From positions 1-64,000 of the forward strand of contig JAJXUG010000005.1 in assembly GCA_021783095.1 (NCBI GenBank): 64,000 nucleotides of DNA. The letters run 5' to 3'. Below, piece after piece: positions 1 through 7,973 of the stretch. The translations under genes were made by a program, and so were the position numbers. The notes beneath the pieces are model-generated. The model was not told the DNA's origin. It did no database searches and saw only the letters and a program-made list of their open reading frames with translations. Position 1 is the stretch's first letter; each line of letters starts with the position of its first letter. Origin of the DNA: Chloroflexota bacterium (GTDB taxonomy: Bacteria; Chloroflexota; Limnocylindria; Limnocylindrales; CSP1-4).

Positions 1-7
1 CGGCGGC

Positions 8-853
8 TTGGCCGCGGCCGCCGCGGCGACCGGCGCCGACGCGGTCGCGGTCGGCGACATCCCGCCCGCCTACCTCGCCCTGTACCAGCAGGCCGCGGCG
101 CGGTTCGGGCTCGACTGGGAGGTGCTCGCGGCGGTCGGGCGGGTGGAGACGGACCACGGCCGAAACGCCAACGGCTGCGCGCCCAACGCCGCGGGCGCAC
201 GGGGGCCGATGCAGTTCCTTGCGGCGACGTTCGCCCACGCCGCGCGACTCGCCGGGATCGCGCACCCCGACGTCTGCGACCCGGCCGACGCCATCCCCGC
301 GGCCGCCGCGTACCTGCAGTCCAACGGCGCCCCCGCCGACTGGCAGCGCGCGCTCTTCCGCTACAACCCGGCCGACTGGTACCCGCCGCTGGTCATGGGC
401 TGGGCGCGCCGCTACGGCTATGGCGCCCCGGCGGCCGTCGTCTGGCCGGTCTCGGGCGGGCGGGTCACGCAGGGGTTCGGCCCGACGGCGCTCGCCCTCG
501 AGCCCCCGCGCTGCTGGCGGGGCCGCTGCTACGCCCACTTCCACGACGGGCTCGACATCGCAGCTCCACTCGGCACCCCGGTCCGCGCGATCGCCTCGGG
601 CCGGGTGACGCTCGCGGGGCGGGTCGCCGACGGCGCGGTCGTTGTCATGGTCGAGCACGCGGGCGGCGTCACCTCCCTGTACGGCCACCTGCAGCCCGGG
701 CTCGCGGTCCGCGTCGGCGACGACGTGGTCGCCGGCCAGGTCGTCGGCGCCGTCGGGATGACCGGCAACACGACCGGGCCGCACCTGCACCTCGAGGTCG
801 ACGTCGCGGGCGCGCCCGTCGACCCGCTCACCGTCCTGCCGCCCCAGCCCTGA
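8..853 (+). CDS. Lytic transglycosylase / M23 peptidase, probably 5'-truncated by the window edge
   Basis: Two-domain peptidoglycan hydrolase. Residues about 22-130 look like a soluble lytic transglycosylase domain: the likely catalytic Glu is E47 in VETDHGR, followed by a GPMQF segment. Residues about 170-270 are an M23 (LytM) metallopeptidase domain with HFHDGLD and HLHLE zinc-ligand motifs. The only in-window start is a TTG at base 8, and the first residues look like the end of a hydrophobic segment, so the true start and a signal or anchor probably lie upstream. It sits 13 nt before the coupling ATPase. In conjugative elements such enzymes open the cell wall for the mating channel. The activity assignment is strong; the conjugation role is inferred from its neighbour. 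Confidence 0.85.
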   Translation: MAAAAAATGADAVAVGDIPPAYLALYQQAAARFGLDWEVLAAVGRVETDHGRNANGCAPNAAGARGPMQFLAATFAHAARLAGIAHPDVCDPADAIPAAAAYLQSNGAPADWQRALFRYNPADWYPPLVMGWARRYGYGAPAAVVWPVSGGRVTQGFGPTALALEPPRCWRGRCYAHFHDGLDIAAPLGTPVRAIASGRVTLAGRVADGAVVVMVEHAGGVTSLYGHLQPGLAVRVGDDVVAGQVVGAVGMTGNTTGPHLHLEVDVAGAPVDPLTVLPPQP

Positions 854-866
854 AGGGAGGCCCGCC

Positions 867-3071
867 ATGGCCGATCCGCTCGCCCCGCTGCACAGCCTCA
901 TCCCGACGCTCCTCGTCGCCGGCCCCGCGCTGCTCGGGCTCGCGGGCGCGATCGCCCTCGGGCCTCGCCTGGTCCGCGCCCTGCGGCAGCGCGCCTACGA
1001 GCGCGCGGTCGCGCGCGAGCCCGCCCGCTGGCTGCTCCGGCTCGACCCGGCGGGCGCCCGCGACCCCGAGGCCTGCCGGCGCCTGGTGGCCGCGCTGCAC
1101 CCGGGCGCGAGGCGCGGCGTGTCGCGCTGGGCCAGCGGCTGGCCACAGCTCACGCTCGTGGTGCGCTGGGCCGACGGGCGGGCACGCTTCGAGATCGGGG
1201 CGCCGCGCCAGCTCTCCCGCACCGTCGAGGCCGCGGTCGCCGCCGCCCTCCCCGGCGCCGCGCTCGACGCGCTCGAGCCGGAGGGCGCGCCCGTGGACGG
1301 CCTGCGGCTCGGCGTGCAGGGCGAGCCCCCGGAGGCCGCGGCGCGCTTGACCGCCGACTTCGGCGGGCTCCTGGTCGAGCTATTGGCACGGCTGCCGCGC
1401 GACGCCACGGCGTGCTGGTCGGTCTCGGTCCGGCCGCGCGACGACGACCAGGGCGGGGCAGAAGGCGACCGGCCGGGCTGGGGCGAGTCCCTCGTCGACG
1501 CCGCGCTCAACCGGCCCATGCGGCCGGCGCCCGCCACGCGGCCGGCCTCGACCGCAGTGCCGCCCTCCGGCCCCGCGTTCACGGCCACGGCGTCCCTCGC
1601 GGCGTCGGGCGCCGCGCCGGGCGCCCTGCGGGCTTGGCTGTTCGACGCCGTGGGCGCCGTCGGCGCGCTCCGGGCCGCGGGCTGGCGGGTCGAGGCCTCG
1701 GTCGGCGGCCGGTCCGCGCCGATGCGCATCGGATCAGCGGCGCTCGCCGAGCTCTGGGGCCTGTCGGGCGCCGCGTCCGATGAGCGGCCGGTCGAGGTCG
1801 TCCGCAGCCGGCGGCTGGCGCCGCCGCTCGTAGCGCCCGGGGACGGGCTCCGGGCGATCGGGCGCGACGGCGGGCGCCCTGTCCTCGTGCCCGACGGCCT
1901 GTTCGCCCGTCACGCCGTGCTCCTGGGGCGCACCGGGTCGGGCAAGAGCACCGAGCTCGTGGCGCTCGCGGCCGACGACCTGCGCGCCGGGCGCGGCTTC
2001 ACCTTCATCGACCCCCACGGCGACGCCGTGGCCCGCCTCCTCGACGCCGTGCCGGCCGAGCAGGCGTCGCGGGTCCACCTGCTCGAGCTCGCCGAGCGGG
2101 AGAGCCCGCGGGGCTTCAACCCGATCGAGCTCGACGGCGCCGACCCCGAGCTCGTCGCGGCCCAGTTCGTGGACACGATGCGCGACCTGTACTTCGCGCA
2201 GCTCTCGGCCCCGCCGCACCGCCAGCTCCAGTACCTGCGCTCGGCCCTGCTGACGCTGCTGGCCAACCCCGCCGGGTCCAACGGCCCCTGGACGCTCGAG
2301 GCGCTCAACCGGCTGTTCATCGAGCCGAAGTTCCGGGAGCTGATGCTCTTCGGCACGAAGGACCCGACGGTCCTCAGCTTCTGGAACCACCAGTTCCCCA
2401 AGGGGGCGCGCGGCGCCACAGACCCGTCGGCCGACGCGCTCATCAGCAAGCTGTCCGCTTTCCTCTCCTACCCCTCGATCCGCGCGATCGTCTCGGCGCC
2501 CGTCTCGACCATCCGTCCGCGCCGGATCATGGACGCGGGCGAGGTCCTGCTCGTCGACCTCTCGCGCGCCGGCGGCGACAACGCCTGGCTGTTCGGCGGC
2601 CTCGTCATCGCCCGCTACTACGTCGCCGCCCTCGGCCGCCAGGGGCTGCCGCCTGACCGGCGCGTCCCGCACACCCTGTACGTCGACGAGGTCCAGAACT
2701 TCGACACGAGCGCCCTGCGCGGGACGACGGCCGAGGGCCGCAAGTTCGGCCTGCGCCTGGTGATGGCGACCCAGTACCTCGAGAGCCTCGGACGCGACCT
2801 GCAGCGCGCGATCCGGGCCAACGTGGCCACGACGATGCTCCTGCAGCCGTCGGCCGACGACGCGCGCGCGGTCCGCGACCTCATGGCGCCGCTGACGGAG
2901 CGCGACCTCGCCAACCTGCCGCGCTTCCGCATGGCGGTCCGGACCGAGCTCGACGGCGAGGCGCGGGTCCTCACATGCGACGTGCTGCCAGAGCAGCCGG
3001 GGCTCGGGTCCGAGGCCCTCGTCCGCCGCTCCAGCGACGCGCGGGACGCCGTCCCCGGCCAAGGGCGTTGA
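867..3071 (+). CDS. TraG/VirD4-like type IV coupling ATPase
   Basis: Large P-loop ATPase (734 aa) of the conjugative coupling/TraD-TraG class. A hydrophobic N-terminal segment (residues about 10-35) suggests membrane anchoring. Walker A GRTGSGKST lies near residues 352-361, followed by FIDPHGD, and a Walker B-like TLYVDEVQNF lies near residue 602. The C-terminal part (EGRKFGLRLVMATQYLE) matches the TraM-binding/TraD C-terminal region seen in these proteins. Start is ATG 867 with a GGGAGG ribosome site just upstream. Family knowledge: these proteins bring DNA substrates to a type IV secretion channel. With the upstream wall hydrolase and the downstream replication-relaxation protein it marks a conjugative or mobilisable element. 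Confidence 0.85.
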   Translation: MADPLAPLHSLIPTLLVAGPALLGLAGAIALGPRLVRALRQRAYERAVAREPARWLLRLDPAGARDPEACRRLVAALHPGARRGVSRWASGWPQLTLVVRWADGRARFEIGAPRQLSRTVEAAVAAALPGAALDALEPEGAPVDGLRLGVQGEPPEAAARLTADFGGLLVELLARLPRDATACWSVSVRPRDDDQGGAEGDRPGWGESLVDAALNRPMRPAPATRPASTAVPPSGPAFTATASLAASGAAPGALRAWLFDAVGAVGALRAAGWRVEASVGGRSAPMRIGSAALAELWGLSGAASDERPVEVVRSRRLAPPLVAPGDGLRAIGRDGGRPVLVPDGLFARHAVLLGRTGSGKSTELVALAADDLRAGRGFTFIDPHGDAVARLLDAVPAEQASRVHLLELAERESPRGFNPIELDGADPELVAAQFVDTMRDLYFAQLSAPPHRQLQYLRSALLTLLANPAGSNGPWTLEALNRLFIEPKFRELMLFGTKDPTVLSFWNHQFPKGARGATDPSADALISKLSAFLSYPSIRAIVSAPVSTIRPRRIMDAGEVLLVDLSRAGGDNAWLFGGLVIARYYVAALGRQGLPPDRRVPHTLYVDEVQNFDTSALRGTTAEGRKFGLRLVMATQYLESLGRDLQRAIRANVATTMLLQPSADDARAVRDLMAPLTERDLANLPRFRMAVRTELDGEARVLTCDVLPEQPGLGSEALVRRSSDARDAVPGQGR

Positions 3072-3147
3072 GGGCCGCGACAGTGACGCGGCCCGCAACG
3101 CGGCGCGAGACGCGGTCCGCAGCGCGCGACACGCCGGGAGGGTGACG

Positions 3148-4095
3148 ATGGGCGCGACAGGCGATCGTGCGGCGGGCGGGCGGGCCGCGAAACCCTACTC
3201 GCTTCGCTCTCTGCGCGCGGACGCCGTCTGGACCGCCCTGCCGGCCCGCGACCAGCGCCTGCTGCTGTGGCTGCTGGCCGGCGACGTCGTGACGGCCCAG
3301 CTCGCGTCGCTCCTGGTGTACGGGGCCCTGCGGGTCGCCCAGCGCCGCCTCGCGCGCCTGGTCGAGTACGGCCTGCTCCGCGGCTTCTGGACCGCGAGCG
3401 CCCAGCGCCCCCGAGGCCGCCACGCGTACGCCCTGACCCGAGCGGCCCGGTCCGACCTCGAGCGGCTCCAGTGGCCGGAGGGGCCGCCGGACCGGCCGCC
3501 GGCCTTGCCGGCCTCGCCACCGATCCACCAGCTCGCCACCCACGACCTGCTCGCCGCCTTCCTGCGGGCCGGCAGGCCCGAGACCGGCGAGGGCCTCGTC
3601 TCCTGGGCGCCCGAGCGGCCGTGCGGCGATCTGCTCGGCGTCGTGCGCCCGGACGCGCTGGCCGGGATCCGGGCCGGGGAGCGGACCCTCGCCCTGCTCC
3701 TCGAGCGCGACCTCGGGACCGAGCGCGGCGAGGTCCTCGCCGACAAGGTCCGCCGCTACCGGTGGGCGTTCACGCAGGCGCCCGCGGACGGCCTGGCCGT
3801 CGGCTTCGCGGTCGAGTCCGCCCGGCGGGCGCAGACGATCCACGCGCTGGGGCGCCGTCAGCCCGGCGGTCTGACCGTCTTGACGGTTGCCGCCGAGCGG
3901 CTGCTGGCCGATCCGCTCGGCGCCCCCTGGTACGACGGTGAACAGCCTCGCTCGATCCGGGACCTGGCTGCGGCGGCCGCCCCCGGCGATGGGCCGATCC
4001 TCGCGCCGGGCTGCCTGCTCGACCCCGACGCCCTCGCCGCCTTCGACGACCAGGGGGCCGCAACGCTGTCGGCGCTGGCGCCCTACCTGCGCTGA
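3148..4095 (+). CDS. Replication-relaxation family protein
   Basis: A protein of about 315 aa with an N-terminal winged-helix-like region (residues about 18-105: RDQRLLLWLLAGDVVTAQL, then helix-rich RRLARLVEYGLLRG and a YALTRAAR wing) and a C-terminal alpha/beta region containing ELDRD-like LLLERDLGTERGEVLADKV. This layout is typical of the replication-relaxation family on plasmids and integrative elements of high-GC bacteria, thought to act in relaxation or initiation at a transfer or replication origin. GTG 3142 is possible, but the GGGAGG at about 3136-3141 is better spaced for ATG 3148. It follows the coupling ATPase in the same direction. Family call moderately confident; biochemical role not established. 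Confidence 0.7.
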   Translation: MGATGDRAAGGRAAKPYSLRSLRADAVWTALPARDQRLLLWLLAGDVVTAQLASLLVYGALRVAQRRLARLVEYGLLRGFWTASAQRPRGRHAYALTRAARSDLERLQWPEGPPDRPPALPASPPIHQLATHDLLAAFLRAGRPETGEGLVSWAPERPCGDLLGVVRPDALAGIRAGERTLALLLERDLGTERGEVLADKVRRYRWAFTQAPADGLAVGFAVESARRAQTIHALGRRQPGGLTVLTVAAERLLADPLGAPWYDGEQPRSIRDLAAAAAPGDGPILAPGCLLDPDALAAFDDQGAATLSALAPYLR

Positions 4096-4110
4096 TTGCC
4101 CAAAGGGAGG

Positions 4111-4260
4111 TCGCCAAGCCGACGGCAGCTCACGGTGGCCGCCCTGCGCGCCTGGATCGCCGTCCGCGGCCCTCTCTCGGCGCCGCTGTTCACGAACTTC
4201 GACCGCGCCTGCAAGGGCGACGGGCGGCTCACCACGACCGGCATCGCGCGCGGTCAGACG
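4111..4260 (+). pseudogene. Tyrosine recombinase (phage integrase) fragment
   Basis: The open frame just after the replication-relaxation gene encodes a stretch (VAALRAWIAVRGPLSAPLF, then NFDRA and GRLT) that closely resembles the middle of the catalytic domain of XerC-like tyrosine recombinases, where ALRAWLxxRG...PLFxNxDR is typical. Only about 50 residues remain. The upstream core-binding domain, the HxxR motif and the catalytic Tyr are absent, and no proper start codon is present. The most likely reading is a relic of the integrase that inserted this element or an older one. Similarity is judged by eye. Confidence 0.55.
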
Positions 4261-4312
4261 GCGGCGTCGAGATCGCCGCTGGGGAGCACGACCGGCTGGC
4301 TACTCTTGCCGG

Positions 4313-5068
4313 ATGCGGGCTTCCGACTTCTGGCTCGGTGTCGATGGCACCTACCTCGACCTCGACCTTCTTCGCTCCCTCCGCGCGACGACAAGCGCTG
4401 AGCACTCCGACGTCGAGGTCGCGCTCGCGTTGGCGGATTTGCTGCACGAGCAGTTTCTGATCTTCGGGACGTCCGGCGGGCAGGCGCTGGGCGACGCCGA
4501 TGCCCGCGAGGCGGTGCGGACGCTCGAGGCGGTCGTGAAGCGGCTGGGACTCGATTGGACTCTCCCGTTCGTGGACATGACGACGTTCCGGTCGTACTGG
4601 CTGCGCAACAACGCTCGCGGCAGCTGGGAGGCGAGGCGGCAGATCCTCGCCCCGCTGTTCGAGCCGCTCCGCGGGCAGCTCGAGGAGATCGAGGACCAGA
4701 GCCTTCGGGGTGAGCTGGCGAGCCCGATCTCGCCACGGGGCCGCACCGACTGGGAGCGCGTCGACACCGAGATCTCCGAACTGCGACGGCACTTCCACAC
4801 GGCCAGGACGCCGCAGGACTACCGGAACATCGGCAACGACGTCGTTGCGGTGCTTGAGGCCCTCAGCGCTGCGGCATACGACCCCGGACGACACCTCCGT
4901 GCTGGGGAGGCCGAGCCGGCGGTCGACAGGACGAAGAGCCGGCTAATGAGGATCATCGAGGTCGAGGCCGGTCGAGACGGCAGCGAGGAACTCGCGCGAC
5001 TGGCGAAGGCGACGATCGAGTTCGCCCAGGCGGTGAGCGTGGTGGGGATCGAGATCGACCGCGCCTGA
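4313..5068 (+). CDS. Helical protein of unknown function, possibly Abi C-terminal-like
   Basis: A 251-aa soluble protein, start chosen as ATG 4313, where the protein-like sequence begins. The N-terminal half is acidic and helical (LALADLLHEQFLIF). The C-terminal half (residues about 150-250: RRHFHTARTPQDYRNIGND, then EALSAAAYDP, ending in KATIEFAQAVS) recalls a C-terminal helical domain found in some abortive-infection-annotated proteins, in which a DYxxIG...LxxxAxxVYDPxxH pattern is common. That resemblance is from memory and weak. It lies between the integrase relic and a convergent small gene, in the part of the element where cargo or defence genes are often found. Confidence 0.6.
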   Translation: MRASDFWLGVDGTYLDLDLLRSLRATTSAEHSDVEVALALADLLHEQFLIFGTSGGQALGDADAREAVRTLEAVVKRLGLDWTLPFVDMTTFRSYWLRNNARGSWEARRQILAPLFEPLRGQLEEIEDQSLRGELASPISPRGRTDWERVDTEISELRRHFHTARTPQDYRNIGNDVVAVLEALSAAAYDPGRHLRAGEAEPAVDRTKSRLMRIIEVEAGRDGSEELARLAKATIEFAQAVSVVGIEIDRA

Positions 5069-5077
5069 CCCGGTGCG

Positions 5078-5419
5078 TCAGACCTCCCAGCCGGACAGGC
5101 TCGGGACGGTCGCGTCGAGGCCGTGGGCGGCGAGCGTGTCGAGCACCCTGCGGAGGTCGCCGCGGCCCACGTCGATCGACACCGGCTGCGGGCGCGCGAG
5201 CGCCAGGGCGTCGGAGGGCAGGATCCCGGGCAGAACGTCCATCAGCGCCTTGACCAGGGTGGCCGTGTCCGCCGCCGGCAGCGTGAGCCGGATCGAGTGG
5301 GGCAGCGAGGTGACGTGCGGGCGAGCAGCAGTCGGGCGTCCATGCCGCGACCTTCGCGCGCGTGGGCGCGCTCGGCAATAGCCCGGACCGGGTGGCCCGC
5401 GGACCGCGTGCCTGCCCAA
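5078..5419 (-). CDS. Small hypothetical protein, start uncertain
   Basis: Minus-strand frame converging on the previous gene with a 9-nt gap. The last 80 residues (LPHSIRLTLPAADTATLVKA through LDTLAAHGLDAT) have the composition and amphipathic pattern of a folded alpha/beta protein. The first 30 residues are Arg/Gly-rich and look non-coding. The only standard in-frame start is TTG 5419, so either this start or a non-standard one nearer 5310 is used. No family recognised. Confidence 0.35.
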   Translation of the reverse strand: MGRHAVRGPPGPGYCRARPRARRSRHGRPTAARPHVTSLPHSIRLTLPAADTATLVKALMDVLPGILPSDALALARPQPVSIDVGRGDLRRVLDTLAAHGLDATVPSLSGWEV

Positions 5420-5434
5420 GTGGCGAGGCGACGA

Positions 5435-5578
5435 TTGTCGGGTCGCTCGCTCGGGGGCGAAGACAAGGGGGATGCGATTCTGAGACTGCTACTGACCGCC
5501 CTCGTGCTGATGGCCGTGCTGACGCTCTTCCAGATGAGCCGGGGCGGGTCACAAGGCGGGTCGTCGGATACGGCGTGA
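5435..5578 (+). CDS. Possible small single-pass membrane protein
   Basis: A 47-aa frame from TTG 5435 encodes a clear hydrophobic helix (ILRLLLTALVLMAVLTLF) followed by a polar Gly/Ser tail. Length and layout match small membrane peptides common in conjugative elements, but start codon and ribosome site are poor and no homolog is recognised. It could be chance. Confidence 0.25.
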   Translation: MSGRSLGGEDKGDAILRLLLTALVLMAVLTLFQMSRGGSQGGSSDTA

Positions 5579-6618
5579 ATGGCGAGGTGATGCTCCTGCC
5601 GCTGGTGCTCTGCTTCTCGATTGGGCCGGACAACCGGGTTCGCGCAATTCATCGGGTGGACGGCGATCGTGGGGGCGTGCTGCGGGCTGGCCCTGGTGGG
5701 GCTTGCGCGCGCCGTCGGTGTGCGCCGCCGCGCGGATTGATGCGGTCGGGGATCCCCCGCCGTCTGCGTCCGCGCCATTCCCACCGTGTTTGCCTCAGGG
5801 CCCGCCGCTGGCCGTTGACACCACAGCCGGAGGAGCCGCCCGCGTTCGGTTGCTCTGCATCTGGCCGGTCTGGACGTACACCTAACCGTACACATTATCT
5901 CTTGAACCCAGCGACCGATCGGACTAGCGTGTTCCTCGGCGGCCGGGCCGACACCGAGCAGACCTCACAGGTCGGCCCGCCGCCGCCATCGCCCAGATCG
6001 GGTGTGGCGGAGCCCCCCGGCACGGGCTCCCGCGGCAATTGCTGCGACTCCTCCCGCCGGCGCCGCCGATCGCAACTGATCGGCGGCGGCACCGCACCTT
6101 AACAACCACACAGACGCTGCCAATCGCGGTCATCTCTTGATGCGCGGTTCGATGCATGCGAGGCGCGCGCCCTCCGCTCTTCGGAGCGGGTGGAGCCGCT
6201 GATCCGGCCGAGACGGGCCGTCGCGAGGACACATCCTCGACGATCCGAACCTGGCCGGTCAGCGCTCCGCTCGTCTCTCGAGCGGCGGCGCGATCGACCT
6301 CGGATCAACAGGGTGCTTCCCCGTCGACGGCCTCGGTGCTCGTCCGATCAGGGCTCACATCCGCGTCCGGAGTGGCGGACCACGTCCGCGCCGGAATGGA
6401 GGTGATGTCCAGGCAGGACGACCCACTCTTGAGCCGGCGGCGAGCGCACCCCGCCGGTGCTCATCCAAATGCAGATGCGCGCCGGACCAGGGCCGATCCT
6501 CGCCGATCGAACCGCGATGCAGGGCAGCGTGCCGCGACTGCCCCAGCCATCGCCTGCCCAGGCCCGCCCGAAGCCCGGACGCGGCATCCCCGCAGAACGG
6601 AAAGGCACGGAACACCGA
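5579..6618 (+). other. About 1 kb gene-poor stretch before the ubiquitin-like operon
   Basis: No convincing gene. A 39-codon frame at 5621-5740 (TTG start) encodes another hydrophobic helix (FAQFIGWTAIVGACCGLALV), possibly a small membrane peptide or chance. The rest is GC-rich with open frames of shuffled, Arg-rich composition. This stretch should hold the promoter of the Ub-like operon and could hold cis elements of the mobile element; no clear -10/-35 pair or inverted repeat stood out. Confidence 0.4.
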
Positions 6619-6858
6619 ATGCAGACGATGGACACCCCGACCGCGACCAAGGTCATCTACGGCGTGAACGAGCTCGACCTCGACCTCGCCGGCAAGAGCG
6701 TCCGCGGGATCTGGAAGGTCCTCGAACAGGTCTTCAACATCCCGCGCGACGCGCAGGTCACGGTCAACGGCACCCGGGTCGACGACGAGTACGTCGTCCG
6801 GCCCGGCGACGAGATCGAGTTCCAGAAGGCGGCCGGCGTCAAGGGCATCAGCGCCTGA
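6619..6858 (+). CDS. Ubiquitin-like beta-grasp protein (PRTRC protein C / Prok_Ub-like)
   Basis: Start ATG 6619 (ATG 6628 is also possible) gives 79 residues with a beta-grasp pattern: strands at KVIYGVNELDLDL, a helix at VRGIWKVLEQVFN, strands at AQVTVNGTRV and EYVVRPGDEIEFQK. The end is AAGVKG-ISA: Gly76 followed by three residues. PRTRC protein C family members end close to a comparable KG, so the I-S-A extension may be a cleavable tail. It is first in a run with E2-, JAB- and E1-like genes and is the presumed modifier that the E1-like enzyme activates. A MoaD/ThiS-type sulfur carrier is the main alternative, but no cofactor-synthesis genes are present. Confidence 0.75.
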   Translation: MQTMDTPTATKVIYGVNELDLDLAGKSVRGIWKVLEQVFNIPRDAQVTVNGTRVDDEYVVRPGDEIEFQKAAGVKGISA

Positions 6859-6958
6859 CGCCAGCCGAACCCCGAAGCGGCGGAGTCCCGGAGCCCGGAA
6901 CGCGCCTCGCGCGTTCACGCTCCTGGGCTCTGCCGCCCCGAAAGGAGCTCCGATCGCC

Positions 6959-7732
6959 ATGCAGTCCCGCACCTACCTGCGCATCGAGGGCGACCTCGTG
7001 TCCCTGGTGAGCGAGGTGATCGATCGGGAGGTGACCCTTCCCGACCTGCTCACCGAACTCGCCAGGACCCAGGTTGCCATCACCCCCAATCTGCCCATCG
7101 GCTGCCGGCTGTGGCTCCGCTCCGGGACGACCGACCGCGAGGTCTTCGTCGTCGAGCAGCAGCCCAGCCGGCGCACGGTCACATACCACGCCAGCAGCCG
7201 CGCGGACAGCGAGCCGGTCAGCTACCGGATCGCCCTGCCGTACGTCGTGTTCGTGGTCTCGACCCACCGCGAGCAGATCGAAGGGCTCGCCACGTACTTC
7301 CGCACCGGGCCCGTCGGCTCGCTCGACGCTGCGCTCCTGTGCTCGACCCTGCCCAACACGTCCGACGACGGGATGGTCTGTCTGGGGTCGGTCAGGGTCA
7401 GCGGCAGCAGCGTCGGCGAGCGCGTCGACGCCCTCCTCGCTGCGTACTGGGCGAGCCGCTTCAACCAGGACCTGCGACGCCACCCGCTGCCCTTCAGCGG
7501 CGGTTTCCGGGCATGGGCGAGCCGCTCCCGGCACGATCCACTGGCCGCCCTGTCCCTCTCGTACGACCCCTACTGGCGGACCCTCCGCCAGGTGGTCGCG
7601 CAAATGGCGGGCGTCGCGCCCACGGACCTGCCGGCCGCAACGGCGGAATCCGATGCGCCGACCGAGACCGTGATCCGGACCCCCGAGCCCCCGGAGGCCG
7701 AGGGAGGCGAGACAGATGAACTCGCTTCCTGA
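6959..7732 (+). CDS. E2-like protein of the Prok-E2 family D / PRTRC protein B type
   Basis: A 257-aa protein, start ATG 6959 after a GAAAGGAG site. The centre reads SYRIALPYVVFVVST, then CSTLPNTSDDGMVCLGSVRV, which matches the pattern I recall from PRTRC protein B (LPxxVF... then PNxxxDGxVCLGs). Cys141 in GMVCLG is the best candidate for a thioester-bearing residue; Cys128 lies 13 residues before it. The last 40 residues are Pro/Glu-rich and likely disordered. It lies between the Ub-like gene and the JAB gene, where an E2 would act. Family assignment moderately confident; catalytic Cys inferred by position. Confidence 0.65.
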   Translation: MQSRTYLRIEGDLVSLVSEVIDREVTLPDLLTELARTQVAITPNLPIGCRLWLRSGTTDREVFVVEQQPSRRTVTYHASSRADSEPVSYRIALPYVVFVVSTHREQIEGLATYFRTGPVGSLDAALLCSTLPNTSDDGMVCLGSVRVSGSSVGERVDALLAAYWASRFNQDLRRHPLPFSGGFRAWASRSRHDPLAALSLSYDPYWRTLRQVVAQMAGVAPTDLPAATAESDAPTETVIRTPEPPEAEGGETDELAS

Positions 7733-7973
7733 GCACCTCCTTCAACTCGAGGCGATCCGGCCGCGGTCGATCAGCTCGGCGGTGGCGCCCTACCTCGGCC
7801 CGCGGGCGGGAACCCTTCCCACCCACTACGTCGAGGAGGCGGCGTTCACCATTCTGGCCTCGGTCCTTCAGCAGGGCGCGCCCTTGCGCGAGCAGCTCCT
7901 CACCGAGCGGCCTCGCTTCGAGCGGCTCGTCACCCTGGTCCACCGGGCGCCCGAGCGGCGGGGAGGTGGGTGA
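7716..7973 (+). CDS. 85-residue unknown protein of the ubiquitin-like operon
   Basis: Starts at ATG 7716, inside the end of the E2-like gene (17-nt overlap), with GGGAGG upstream at about 7702. Its TGA overlaps the ATG of the JAB gene (TGATG). The predicted protein is mostly helical (VEEAAFTILASVLQQG, then LREQLLTERPRFERLVTLVH), with no Cys and no recognised domain. Double translational coupling suggests it is made in step with the E2-like and JAB proteins, possibly as a partner or adaptor. Function unknown. Confidence 0.7.
   Translation: MNSLPEHLLQLEAIRPRSISSAVAPYLGPRAGTLPTHYVEEAAFTILASVLQQGAPLREQLLTERPRFERLVTLVHRAPERRGGG

Noticed and set aside
1734-3098. 454-codon minus frame opposite the coupling ATPase
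   Set aside because: Mirror frame in very GC-rich DNA; no protein-like motif, while the + frame has Walker motifs.
5621-5740. 39-codon hydrophobic frame as a separate gene
   Set aside because: TTG start, no ribosome site, no partner evidence; mentioned only inside the gap entry.
6619-6858. MoaD/ThiS sulfur carrier as the primary call for the beta-grasp protein
   Set aside because: Neighbours are E2-like and JAMM genes, not molybdopterin or thiamine genes, and the C-terminus is not GG; kept as an alternative only.
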